This document shows positions 1-10,745 of a stretch of 64,000 bases of DNA, in pieces. The stretch is from the NCBI GenBank assembly GCA_030490835.1, contig CM059972.1, forward strand, positions 54,541,563 through 54,605,562, written 5' to 3'. This stretch comes from Annona cherimola (taxonomy: Eukaryota; Streptophyta; Magnoliopsida; Magnoliales; Annonaceae). Position 1 is the stretch's first letter, and every line of letters begins with the position of its first letter. A program made the translations under genes and the position numbers. Under the pieces are notes generated by a model. The model made no database searches and was not told the DNA's origin. It worked only from the letters and a program-made list of their open reading frames with translations.

Positions 1-600
1 AAAAATTTAAAAAGATAAATTTATATATATAAACTAAGTACATGTGGGGTCACATAAAATTTTTAAAAGAAAAAAGTTGATAAAAAGCTCAAAGCATATG
101 TATTGAGTTTTCAATGGGTAAATTATCCAATACGTATGTATTTAAACCTTAATACATACGCATCATTTGAACCTTTGTTGTTATTTGTTTTTATTTTTAA
201 GTAATTCTATCAGTAATCTTTATATATGCTAAACTTTATTATTTTTAGATTGTCATATTTTTTATAATCTCAAAAATTAATAGTTTTCATGGTATAACTA
301 TCGATTTTTAAAATTATGCAAAATATATATTTAAAAATGATAAATTTTTATGTATAAACTAAATACATGGGGAGTTATATAAAAATAAAAAAACAAAAAA
401 AAGTTGAAAAAACCTAAAATCATGTATGTATGGAAGTTTCAATACATTATCGGATCATTCCCCTAAAAATGTGCTACATTGTGGGTAAAATGAATGAAAA
501 CATAAAATTTAACAGTATATAAAGTTTGTAATACATATGATTTTGTAATCATAGTTATAAATGCACATAGATATGTAATAGTCGTAAATATTTAATAATA
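1..600. repeat. AT-rich DNA with a diverged direct duplication
   Basis: No gene is seen. The segment at about 8-150 recurs, diverged, at about 331-460. Both copies share a run near TATAAACTAARTACATG, then an A-rich stretch with AAAAGTTGA, then a segment ending near a TTATC. The spacing suggests an old duplication of about 320 bp period rather than a terminal repeat, because no TG/CA ends or short target duplication are visible. Function is unknown. Confidence 0.5.
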
Positions 601-699
601 TAATATAATATAATTTATGTACATTAATGGCGAGCGTTGGCGAGCGACAACGTGGGAGCAGAGAGAAGGCACAGAAGACAAGAAACAAACGTTGTCGGG

Positions 700-2338
700 T
701 TGATATTTGAAAGAAAACTTATGTGATTCTCAAATCCGTTCCGGTAAATCCCTATGTGGGTATGCCAATTAGGTAAGTGGAAATTTATATGTTTAATTGT
801 TGATGAATTGATGAGAATTTTAAGTTTTTATATTCATCAACTTTTTTCCCAAACTCTATAGATTTGCTAGATTTATGGAAAAAAAGGTATTGGGCGAATC
901 TATATTAAATAAGGAATCCAGATATGTGCCAGGAGGAAAATTCTTAGTTTGTTTGGGCAGTTTCCGCAACTGCCGAATGTTGACAGAGAGGAGTGAAAAC
1001 GGAGCAGAGAGAGAAGGAAGAAGAAGAACTGTAGCAATTTTGAGTTTCTACTGAAATTTTACAGAAAACCCCATGAATTTATGATTTTGCAAAAAGGTAC
1101 CTATTTTGAAGAAATTATAGAAAACCCAAATTTTGCTAGAAAATTTGTAGGAGATATTTTTAAAAAGATTATTGAATACCCTCTTGACTTGGGAAGGAAT
1201 TTCATAAGAAAATTTTTATAAAATTTACAAAAAAACCCTTTTGAATGAAATAGTTTTCAAAAATGCCTTATATTAGTTAGGAATTCACAGAATAAATAGA
1301 AAAATATAATTTTAATCAAATAAAATTATGAGATATTTTGAAGAGGTCGTAAATGAAAATTTAAATAATATTTATAAAAAAATAATAAAGTGAAATAATG
1401 AACATGTTTTGGTGAAATCAGGAAGAGAGATTTGAGGCTACTTCAAGAGATTAAAAAAGAATTTAAAGCTTTCTTAAAGGTAAGTAATTTTTTTACCAAA
1501 TCATGATTTAAAAAAAATTATGTTGAATATTATGATTTGCTATGAAATATGATAATTTACTAAGTTTGGAATTTTCTTTCAAGTTGGTTTATTTAAACAT
1601 GAGCATGATTATTTTAAAGTTTTTTTAATCATGTTAAGCAATGAATCTAAGTGGTGAATTGATCATAATGCATGAGCATGATGCATAATTAGATTTGCCG
1701 CCAAGGAGTAAAAGTAGTATGGTAGTACCTAGGTAGCGACCTCAGGACTACAAATGAAGATAAATTAGCTCATAAATGTGTAGCACGACTGCACATGAGC
1801 ACAAGTAGATGACAATACCTACAATGTGAATGCATGATTTCAAATTAACATATGTGCACACATGTATCGAGATATTTTAAAATTTTCATTAACTACAGTT
1901 CGGTATGCATAAAAGATAATATAGATGTTGTCTTTGTTGTTGAAAAAAATCAAAATGATTACAAAATGAATTTAGTAAAAATATATTTTTACTTACTGAG
2001 CTTTCAACTCATATAGTTTTGTTTTCAGTGGAAACACAGGGATACGATGCTAAACTAGAGCCTCCATCAACACGGGAAAAAGATGAATCTAGAATAACAA
2101 AAGACAAAGAAATTTGAATTTTTATTGAAATTATCTTATAATGCTTACTTGTTTTGATTATAGACACTGAATATGTATAATAATTCTATGGTGAGTAAAC
2201 TTGAGATGTAATAGTTAAATTGTTTTATGATTTTGCATCTTGGTATTTATTTTCATCTTGGGAGATTTTATTCATCACGATATTCTCAGCTTTAACACAG
2301 TAGACCACGTCCATGACACCCAAGGGTGGGGTGTTACA
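700..2338 (+). mobile_element. Degenerate LTR-like sequence with a recognisable 3' end
   Basis: The right end is GGGGTGTTACA at 2338, a common plant LTR terminus. Inside there is a purine-rich leader-like stretch (about 990-1030), a splice-donor-like AAAG|GTAAGT at 1480, and the block CTTACTGAG...CTCA (1992-2011) followed by a pyrimidine tract and CAG at 2028. The same order of signals occurs in the LTR-like elements further right. The left boundary could not be fixed; 700 is a guess. There is no coding potential, so a solo LTR of a Ty3/gypsy-type element is the likeliest reading. Confidence 0.4.
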
Positions 2339-2524
2339 GATAAATACAATAAATTATTTAAATTCGGTTAAGTTTAAAAATAAAATTAGAGTTGCATGGA
2401 AATCCCAATTAACCCGCTATAATGAATCATTGCCATATATACTTATGTGTGGGGGGAAATTGTCTTTTTGGCCATATATACGAAGAAGGCATATTTTCCA
2501 TGTACGCTAATAGTTTACATTTGG

Positions 2525-2527
<3 letters not shown>

Positions 2528-2578
<51 letters not shown>
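2528..2578. repeat. (AT)n-(GA)n microsatellite
   Basis: An uninterrupted AT run changes into a GA run. It directly abuts the left end of the inverted-repeat element at 2582. Confidence 0.9.
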
Positions 2579-2581
2579 CTG

Positions 2582-2892
2582 TTCCGGTGCAGTTGCCCAA
2601 AAATGGGCCCCACATGATCATGAAATCATGATCTACTCCACCCATTATATTTAGAATAATGTATTCTATTACCATTCCAATTTTCATCCCAATCGGATAC
2701 TTTAAAGTTGTTATTTACTTCAAACTATTTTATTACGTTGGATTTATACCATTTTCAGACGGGGGCCATATACATATCTGATTGGGATGAAAATTGGTAT
2801 GGTAATAGAATGCATTATTCTAAATACAATGGGTGGAGTAGATCATGATTTCATGATCATGTGAGGCCCATTTCAACGATGCTGCACAGGAA
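2582..2892. mobile_element. Fold-back MITE, about 310 bp
   Basis: The two halves are near-perfect inverted repeats of about 115 bp. Left 2583-2700 begins TTCCGGTGCAG; the right end read on the minus strand begins TTCCTGTGCAG. Both arms contain the sub-palindrome CATGATCATGAAATCATGAT. The central spacer is about 80 bp and there is no ORF of note. The flanks are AT microsatellites, so a target-site duplication cannot be read. It is a non-autonomous DNA transposon relic; the superfamily is undetermined. Confidence 0.8.
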
Positions 2893-3956
2893 TATATTCT
2901 ATATATATATATATATATAATTCATTTACACATCCTTATGTGAAATCAGTGGATTCACAATAGGGAAAATATCTGTAATTATTAATTTAGATGATTTTTT
3001 GATAATTAAATTTATTAAAATATTTATTTTTGAAATTAAGATTAGTTCTACAAATATTATATTATCCTTATTTTTTCTATAAGTATACTTTATTATGCTA
3101 AACTAATATATGTAGTTGATTTATACAATAAGTAATAATATTATAAAATGTGCATTTAAAGGTTTATATCTCATTTGTAGATGTTAGTTACAACGAAGTA
3201 TACACATGTACAATACACTTAATTTTTTCTATATAATATGAAAATCATAACCGATGAAAGGTTTGTATGTTTTATGTTTAGACACCGTAAAAATGTCCGA
3301 ATTTAAAAGTGCTTTATGCTGGGAAAGAGCCTGGTGCTTTTTGAAATCCGAGTTAGTAAGAACCACCCAGAAATCAATGTTGGTGTGAAGAAACCGTCCA
3401 AGAAGAGAAAACATAGTAACTAATTAGAAAGGTTATAATGGACGTGATCCTTTTAAAATTTTTTAAAAATCTATATGCAAGCATATCCATACCTTCCTTT
3501 TTATCTTTTTTTTTTTTTGAGTTTTTAAAACGGAAAAATTGAACATCCACTGTATATATCCATGTCTATTTTATTTATTTTCAAAATTCAAAATAAAATA
3601 CTGATATATTTCAAAAATGTACAAATTTTATGGAAAAGAACCTATAAGCAAGGTCTACGTATGGATAAAAATTTTTCGAAAAACATTAAAAAATGGTTTC
3701 TGCCTGGACAGAAATGATCATTGCGCGGATATAATAGGGTGTGTCAAATTGCATCATACTTAAGGTGCACCGCAAAAAAATGGACCCCCAATTTTTATGA
3801 TAAAATTAACCAAAAAAACGAACCCTCCATTTTTATGATAAAGTTAAATCTACTCCACATATTCCATTTAACATCATATATTTAATTTTATAAAAAATAT
3901 CATATATTTAGTTAGTAATATTCCATGACCTAACCTAGAAGAAGTAAAATCAACGT
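2893..3956. other. AT-rich intergenic DNA, nothing recognised
   Basis: Short ORFs here are random. Two adjacent segments at about 3775-3845 share the phrase CCATTTTTATGATAAA, a small local duplication. No gene, RNA or transposon end could be supported. Confidence 0.6.
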
Positions 3957-3965
3957 AATATAATT

Positions 3966-4793
3966 CAGCGCTGCTCATATCAGATATCTCTGATACATGG
4001 CTATCTTCGATATTTCCATCTTAGCCATTACTTTCCGCGCTGAAAACCTGGACCGTTGGCTTGCTCTGCTCAAAATTATCGAGACGCCTATCCTCTTTCC
4101 AACCCAAAAAAAAAAAAAAAACGCGCACGTTGTCTCCCCAAAAAAAAAAAAAAAAAATCGAGCTTGAAATTGAGCCATTTGACACTCTACTCAAAAATAC
4201 AGAGACACTGTTAATGAGCCATCTGACACTCAAGCCATCGAGGACCTGCTCTGCTCACTCTCCATTGAAGATTCTCCTCCTTAGAAAATAAAAAAATGCT
4301 TACCACTCACTCCCCTCTCCACTTCTTCCATCCGTCTCTTTTTCCATTAGTCCGAAGTCCCCACCCTCAAAACTGTAACCCCACAACCTCTTGTTTCTTA
4401 GAAATTCGACGAAGGATTGCTGCTTTACAAGAAAAAAGCACGGTGTCCAACTTAAAAATGCCGGAATCAAACAAAAGAGAAGGTTGATTGCTTGCTTGGC
4501 TGCTTGTGATGAAAGCCTTTTAACACCAATGCGGAGGAAGATGCAACCATTATCCATTTAGGGTTGTTTCAAGCTCATTTTTTTTGGGTGAGACAGTGTT
4601 CGTTGTTTTTCTTTTTTTAGGCGGGAGGGAGGATGAGTGTCTCTGCAATTCTTAGCAGAGTAAGTTGATGGGTTTTTTCAAACCACCCCCCAAACCCATC
4701 CGATGGTCAATGTTTTCAACACCGAAAGTAACGACTGGGATGAAAATATCGGAGATAGCCATATATCAAATGTATTTGATATGAGCAGTGCTG
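3966..4793. mobile_element. MULE-like MITE, 828 bp, with 9-bp TSD
   Basis: The terminal inverted repeats are about 85-90 bp. The left arm starts CAGCGCTGCTCATATCA (3966) and the right arm, read on the minus strand, starts CAGCACTGCTCATATCA (4793). Both continue through ATGGCTATCT.CGATATT and end near GTTACTTTC. The element is flanked by an exact 9-bp direct repeat AATATAATT (3957-3965 and 4794-4802). A 9-bp duplication with long inverted repeats is the hallmark of Mutator-like elements, although the CAG start also recalls hAT. The interior has two poly-A runs (about 4106-4156) and no transposase, so it is non-autonomous. Confidence 0.82.
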
Positions 4794-4856
4794 AATATAA
4801 TTATTTAGTTTATAAATCAACTTCAACATTGCTAATATAATATCTAAACTATCTGG

Positions 4857-4860
<4 letters not shown>

Positions 4861-4893
<33 letters not shown>

Positions 4894-5209
4894 GATAAAT
4901 GATACTATAAAATATAGGTTCTGCTTCATCTTTTTACCTACAAAATTTTATATTTTTATTTTTATCTTAAAAGTTCAAAAAATAAAGATAAAAATTTTTA
5001 GAGTCAAGAAGATATTATCTGCCCACACATATCAATGCAAAAAAATATAAAAAGATAAAAGTTTAAACAAGCATTGGATAAGAACAAAAAAATTTAACGC
5101 ATTTAATTTAGATTTAAATATTTTTCATATAAAAAGATAAAAGTTTAAACAAGCATTGGATAAGAACAAAAAATTTTAACATATTTAATTTAGATTTAAA
5201 TATTTTCAT
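4861..5209. repeat. (TTA)n microsatellite and an 82-bp tandem duplication
   Basis: A TTA/ATT triplet run lies at about 4861-4890. Two near-identical 82-bp units follow at 5046-5127 and 5128-5209, each starting TATAAAAAGATAAAAG. They differ at only a few bases. No coding content. Confidence 0.8.
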
Positions 5210-5432
5210 AATTTACACCTTAGTACATGCATTTTTAGGCAACTATCGCCCACCCAAGGTCGTTGATTGAGCTGACTTTTGGTGCCATCATAAAACAATG
5301 ATGGTAAACCATGTGATCGGTTGGATATTCATTTCTTCATGAGGGCGAACTTCATCAATATTAAGCCTTCTAAAACAAGATGCTGTAGGGTACAGCTTAG
5401 GATATCCTATTGAAGAAAAAATGTATATATAC
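5210..5432. other. Non-coding DNA downstream of the DUF789 exons
   Basis: I looked here on the minus strand for the next DUF789 exon, the conserved block around a W-Y-P-I-Y-R-I-P-like motif, and did not find it. The splice donor of the last visible exon (CCTTATC on plus, AAG|GTATAT on minus) opens into this stretch. Confidence 0.5.
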
Positions 5433-6388
5433 CTTATCTATCAGGGGGACCCTTGCATATGGAGCTGATCTCTCAAAATACTGAAAATAGAGACAGCCCA
5501 ATCTTTCGCTTGAATGCCAGTGGCTCTCTTTCTCGAGACAATAATCGATCGGACGACCTCCATCCCATCTCCATATCTTCTCGCTCTCGCTTTCGTCGCT
5601 GCAGGAATGGTTGAACGAATCCCTTGATTCGTAGTCGCCTGCTGTCTTCTCGTCTCTCAGACTCCTACGCATATATGATCAAATTCATCTAATTAATCGC
5701 TCAACATATACTCCCTAAACTTGCCAAATTTGTAATTCAATAATAAGCGTACTTTCAGCAAATAGTGATTGACAAATACAACTGCAATAGTTGACAGATT
5801 AATGACAAATAACATAATTAATGTAGTAATCGCCTAATCGGTAGATTAGTCACTAAAAACAGAACGATTCAATAATTCATGTTCCGACTTCCAACAGATA
5901 GATAGAGATGGATACTGAAGCGTAAAGAAAGATGGCGTATTAGAGACTGAGAGAGAGAAAGAACCTGAAACTGAGCAAGGAACTGGGGCTGGAATAAATT
6001 TGAATGGCGGAGAGATAAGGAACGTAGTACTGAATGACAGTGTCATGGTGATTGAGGGTAACTGGAGTTCCCAATCCATATGCACTCCATTCATCGTAAC
6101 AACCCCAAAGATCTTCCAACGTGAAGTACTCAATGATATCTCTCTCCCATGGATGCCAAAGTCGATTGAGATTTCTGATGCAAGTCTGCCGCACGTTATT
6201 TTAGTTTAGTACGAGAGAGAGAGAGAGAGAGAGAGATCCATTAAACGAGGGAGCGAAGTAAGAGCAGAAAAGTACGGGCGTACCTTTGGAAGAAAGTGAG
6301 AAGGAACGATTGGAGTGGTGCAGTTGAGGAAGCATTCCAGGTTTGATCGTCTCGATCCTCTCTTTCTCGTACTGGCAGTCATAGGCAT
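5433..6388 (-). CDS. DUF789 family protein gene, three exons, 3' part missing
   Basis: The product is a plant DUF789 family protein of unknown molecular function. The minus-strand exons are 6388-6284 (35 codons), 6185-5965 (221 nt) and 5664-5433 (232 nt). All junctions are GT-AG and the phases fit exactly: 0, then 2 nt plus 1 nt. The start at 6388 is the first ATG after an in-frame TAG in the leader. Family hallmarks are LECFLNCTTPIVPSHF in exon 1, LEDLWGCYDEWSAYGLGTPV and QYYVPYLSAIQIY in exon 2, and LYFQYFERSAPYARVPLID in exon 3. A Ser/Asp/Glu-rich linker sits between. About 187 residues are accounted for; family members usually run about 280-400. The C-terminal exons were not found in the 5.4 kb to the left, so the gene is truncated or has a very long, transposon-filled intron. 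The reading of exons is strong; intactness is doubtful. Confidence 0.85.
6213..6235. repeat. (GA)n tract in intron 1 of the DUF789 gene
   Basis: On the gene's strand this is a CT run 28-50 nt upstream of the intron 1 acceptor (CAG at 6186-6188). Confidence 0.8.
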
Positions 6389-6411
6389 CCTCCGCTCCGC
6401 CTAATTGGGAG

Positions 6412-6414
<3 letters not shown>

Positions 6415-6469
<55 letters not shown>

Positions 6470-6480
6470 AGGGAGGGAGA
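6415..6480 (-). promoter_or_regulatory. (CT)n/(CCCT)n tract in the 5' leader of the DUF789 gene
   Basis: On the plus strand this is (GA)n at 6415-6463, then GGGA repeats to 6480. On the gene's strand it is a pyrimidine tract ending about 27 nt before the start codon. CT microsatellites are frequent in plant 5' UTRs and core promoters. No TATA box could be chosen with confidence. Confidence 0.55.
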
Positions 6481-6983
6481 GCTTCTCTCCCTTTCCGAAC
6501 CTTTCCTTTCCTTCTCCGCAAGCCTTTTTTAAAAAAGGAGAGGTGAGGAGAAGAAATCGGTCCGCAACCACTATTTTTTACTTGGAAGGCTGATTTTAAG
6601 GGGGAGACGAAAAGAAAAAACGGGGGAAGAAAAGAAAAAAGAGAACAAGTAAAATTCATCATCTACATGTATCATGCATGCATGACATGGGTCACAGCTA
6701 ATTAAGAAATAATGAACGAGCATAAAAGTTCTCCAGATTGTAATTAATTTGAGCTTCATCCGTCATTCCCCAACTTAATGGGTGATGCTTTTCATTATAT
6801 TTTTTGGGTTCTATTGTGACAAGGGAGAGTGGATGGACTCTGTCGTGAGTTTCGCCGAAGGATTCAAGAAATGTGGATTTAGCTTGCGTTTCAGTTCCTC
6901 GTTGGAAGCGTCTAAGACAATCGCCGACCCTTAATCATTATCTTCCAGCAACTTTCATTCACTGTAATTGGATCTAACCATTC
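6481..6983. other. Upstream flank of the DUF789 gene
   Basis: Presumed promoter-side DNA. No ORF, transposon end or repeat beyond simple purine runs was recognised. Confidence 0.5.
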
Positions 6984-6991
6984 CCCTTGAC

Positions 6992-7987
6992 TAGGGGTGC
7001 AACTTGGGCCGGGTTCAGCCCGAATCCGGCCCGCCGAACCCGAAAAAATGCAGTGTTGAAACTCTAATCTTTTCAACCCGAACCCGATTTTTGAGCCCGA
7101 GCCCGAACCCGAATTCAAATAGGGCTCGGTTTCGGGTTCAGGCAAGCCCGAACCCGAATTTGCATTTATATGAAATATATAATTTATATTATAATAATAA
7201 TATATTATAATAATACACATATTATAATAATAACATATTATAATAATACACATATTATAATAATACACATATTATAATAATAACATATTACTCATGGATG
7301 GATGATGGACAACAGGAGTACGGCATGGCAGGCATGGACAGCTCATCACCGAGACAATCTAACATCTTAAGTGATTTCAACAAAATACATATTCCTAATT
7401 TACATTACGATATAGGTCCAACAGTTTTTTTTTAAAAAATTACTCTTCACACCTTTTACTGAAGCCTTTTGACCAACGAAATCTCGTGATACTAAATATT
7501 AAATTTTTTTGAGATCTTTTTTTCCAACAGGAAAATTTATGAGAACTTTAAAATTATAGTTGTAAAATAAGCTTAAAACAATAGAGGAGTAAAAAAATAC
7601 AATTAATGATTAATAATACAATTTTATTGACAACGTTTACACATAATCCATATTCTACTTGATACAAAGAGAATGCTCAAAACAAGTCTCTTTCTTTCTA
7701 CTCTTAAGCGGTATTTGAATTTTTCTTAATTTCATACACTAAATTGTTTTTTAAACTTTTTTATATAATAGATTTGTGATAAAAAATTATATATAAGATG
7801 AGTAACAAAGACATATTAATAGAAGATGTCAACCCGAAACTCAACCCGAGCCCGAATTTCAAAAATAGGGTTAGGGTTGAGGTTTACAAATAGGGTTAGG
7901 ATTAGGGTTAGGGTTGAAGTTTTACAAATAGGGTTAGGGTTAGGGTTGAGGTGAACCCGAGTTTCATGAGCCCGAGTTGCACCCCTA
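6992..7987. mobile_element. Non-autonomous hAT element, 996 bp, with 8-bp TSD
   Basis: The ends are inverted repeats: TAGGGGTGCAACTTGGGC on the left and TAGGGGTGCAACTCGGGC on the right (minus strand). An exact 8-bp duplication CCCTTGAC flanks it (6984-6991, 7988-7995). An 8-bp TSD with TAGGGGTG termini is characteristic of plant hAT MITEs. The subterminal regions are crowded with CCCGAACCCG-type repeats (about 7010-7160 and 7830-7985). The interior has an ATAATA-rich tandem stretch (7180-7290) and telomere-like TTAGGG repeats (about 7868-7950). There is no transposase ORF. Confidence 0.9.
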
Positions 7988-7995
7988 CCCTTGAC

Positions 7996-9406
7996 CGGTG
8001 AGTGTCCTTCTCATTTCGACCGTGTGTTGAAGACTTGAAGACTTCAGATTATCCATTGAACGGAATGCGATAAGATTTCTTTTTAGCCAAATTTCTTTTT
8101 TTTTTTTTTTTTTTGAACTTTTGATACTATCTAATTTCTTTTAACATATAAAGACTACATTTTCTATTTTCCATAACATTTTTTCATTTCCCTTGTACAA
8201 CTATCCCTTTTTATCCAACTTTCTCGTGCAAATCCAATTCTACGAAATGAGTCCGATCAGGCCTAACTATATGTTAAGGATCATCCCATTGACTGAAATT
8301 TTCTATTTCTTAAAATGTTTTCATTTTTACTATTGCTTTTCTCCTTCTCCATACGATTTTTTTATTTTTCAAATACATAACAATATTATTTTTCTGATTC
8401 CTAATATTAGTTCTTTTCATTTCTTAATACAAAATTACGCCTTGTCTAATGTTCTCGTCTAAATCCAACTCCATGTATGATTCCAAATAGGCCCTCGGAT
8501 CGGACCGAGCAGCCCGGCCTGTTAAACCGTGAACAATATTATATTGAAACTTCAGACCGGAGTGAATCGGTTAAACCGATGAGTCAATTGGATTTTCAAG
8601 GCTCAGTATAACCTGTTGGAAAAAGTAGTGGAATTTAACGTGGACCGTCCATGCCCGGGCGAATTAAAGATTGAGCTTATCCACAACTAAGCTATCATCC
8701 CAAACTTTTATTCGCAACCGAACAATGCTGTTGTTACCAAACCACCTTCCCAGATTTGAGCATGACTCTACGAATAACAAGAGAAGTAATTTGTTCTATA
8801 AGTGAAGTTATCAAATATTCATAAGCACAAGTATTTTAAATTTTTTATACATTATTTTTTTGGTATTTTAGATTGAGTCATTTAATCTTCTTATCATGAT
8901 TAAAAGAATTCTACTAGTTGTTTACTTAATTCTTGTTATGAATTTTAAATGTGATAGTTCCAATTAATTGATCAAATGCAATATCTTTTCTTAATTATTC
9001 TCAGTCTTTTATATGGGTATGTTTGGGAAGTAATAAAGCTTTCGATAAGAAGTTTTCGGTGTAAAAGTTTTTAAATTTATAGAAAGTGATGTAATATGAT
9101 AGGGGTAATAATGAGTAGTAAAGAGAATAAAGTTAAAATAGATAGGTTAGTTGTATATGTAATTGAGTAGAAATAACTGAAAATAGGGTAGTTGTATAGA
9201 AAGATATAAAAAAAATTAAAAGAGGATAGTTGTGTATATTGAAATGTTTTAAATTGAAAATTTTTTGTCAGAAAAGTTTTTTGTTTACTAAAAAATTATC
9301 TTGTAGTCTAAAATATTTTATGCTTTATGTGTTGACCGGTTGAATCCGGTTTCTTAAGATGGTTAACTAGTTTGAACCAAATTGGTCAATTGGATAGTTT
9401 GATGAT
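7996..9406. other. AT-rich intergenic DNA, possibly an unassigned MITE
   Basis: No gene found. There is a T-run at about 8097-8115. GACCGG/CCGGTT-rich segments at about 8495-8600 and 9335-9400 look like the two subterminal regions of another hAT-like element, but no clean ends or target duplication were found. Confidence 0.4.
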
Positions 9407-9765
9407 TGTTGCATTATGGTGTTTTGATGATAAACAAGTTAAGAATTTAATTTCCATAAAATGTTAAGAATTTCAAGATGCTTGAAATGTGTTTGATTGT
9501 ATTTGGATTGATTGAAATTATGTATTAAAATATGGTTTAACATGAATGGTTGTGAAAAGTGAGCATGAAAGTTGCATTCGTGTAATTTAGAAATCCAAGT
9601 CAAAGTGTTGACTTAGAGTAGAGTAGACGTACTAACCAAACCACTATAATTTATGGTGTCTTTTCTGGATTATTTTTTATGGCTTGTGTGTATTTTTTCT
9701 TGTTTTCTCTTAAATCTCTTTGTGCTTTTTGTCCCTTCTTTTATTCGTTGTATATGGGCCTAACA
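9407..9765 (+). repeat. 5' LTR of a decayed copia element
   Basis: The segment starts TGTTGCATTATGG and ends GGGCCTAACA, with a recognisable copia primer-binding site right after it. At 359 bp it is much shorter than its relative at 14117-15062 (946 bp). The two share the start (TTTTGATGATAAA), the ACCACTATAATTT.TGGT block and the end, so this copy has probably lost its middle. Confidence 0.65.
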
Positions 9766-9767
9766 AG

Positions 9768-9779
9768 TAGTATCAGAGT
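9768..9779 (+). other. Degenerate primer-binding site (initiator tRNA-Met type)
   Basis: TAGTATCAGAGT is two transitions away from TGGTATCAGAGC, the complement of the 3' end of plant initiator tRNA-Met. It lies 2 bp after the LTR end, as in the intact copia elements at 50321 and 53382. Confidence 0.75.
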
Positions 9780-10383
9780 GGTTTTTCAATTGATTCAAAG
9801 AGATCATGACTACTGAAAAGAAAGTGGAGATTGGATATGGTGAAGGTCTGTTTATAACCAAAAAATTGTATTTAGATGGTAAAAATTGTAGATAGTGGAA
9901 ATGAAAAATGCAGATCTTCATCATAGTCTAAGATTTAAAACTTTGGAATGTTTTTTATAAAGGTGTAACTTTACCTAAAGATGATATAATTGAACCTAAT
10001 GAACTATAAACTTGCAATTAAATGGCAGAGTTTTAAATATTTTGAATTGTGCACTTTGTTTATTTGAATTCAATAGAGTATCTACTTGTACCATGGTCAT
10101 AGAGATTTGGGATATAATCATAATAACACATGAAGGTACTTCCCAAGTTAAAGAATCCAAAATAAATATGTTGATGCATGACTATGAACTTTTTGTGATG
10201 AAAACTCATGAATCTATCATTAATATGTTTTGTAGATTTTTCAACATAATTAATACCTTGAAAACACTTAGTAAGTCTATTGAGGGAAAGGAACAGTAAA
10301 GAAGATATTGAGATTACTTCCTTCTTCTTGGACTGCATAGGTTATAAACATAGAGGAGACTAAGGATTTAACAACTATGTCTA

Positions 10384-10624
10384 TAGATCAATTAATTGAC
10401 TCTATTATGATACATGAGATCATCATGAACAAAATAATGATAATGATAAAAAAGCTAAGAAGGTAGTTGGTCAAAAAGTTTTATCTGATCATTCTACTAA
10501 TAATAGATCAATTAATTGACTCCATTATGATACATGAGATCATCATGAACAAAAATAATGATAATGATAAAAAAGCTAAGAAGGTAGTTGGTCAAAAAGT
10601 TTTATCTGATCATTCTACTGATAA
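10384..10624 (+). repeat. 120-bp tandem duplication inside the decayed gag
   Basis: Two head-to-tail copies of about 120 bp (10384-10503 and 10504-10624), each beginning TAGATCAATTAATTGACT. They differ by about two substitutions and one A in a homopolymer. This duplicated the end of the gag coil region after or during decay. Confidence 0.9.
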
Positions 10625-10699
10625 CACAGGTGATGAAGACAAAGAAATTGTATGTTAATAAAGAAGATAAGACTATTCATTATTCAAAATTGAGGAAAC

Positions 10700-10702
10700 A
10701 AT

Positions 10703-10744
<42 letters not shown>

Positions 10745-10745
10745 A
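10700..10745. repeat. (CAA)n microsatellite
   Basis: About 14 CAA triplets lie in the decayed gag. They generate a spurious poly-Cys ORF on the minus strand. Confidence 0.9.

Noticed and set aside
4021..4557. Overlapping small ORFs with poly-Phe or poly-Lys
   Set aside because: They lie within the MULE-like MITE and come from its A/T runs.
6201..6662. 153-aa minus-strand ORF over the DUF789 first exon
   Set aside because: Wrong frame through the CT microsatellite; the adjacent frame gives the conserved DUF789 start with fitting splice phase.
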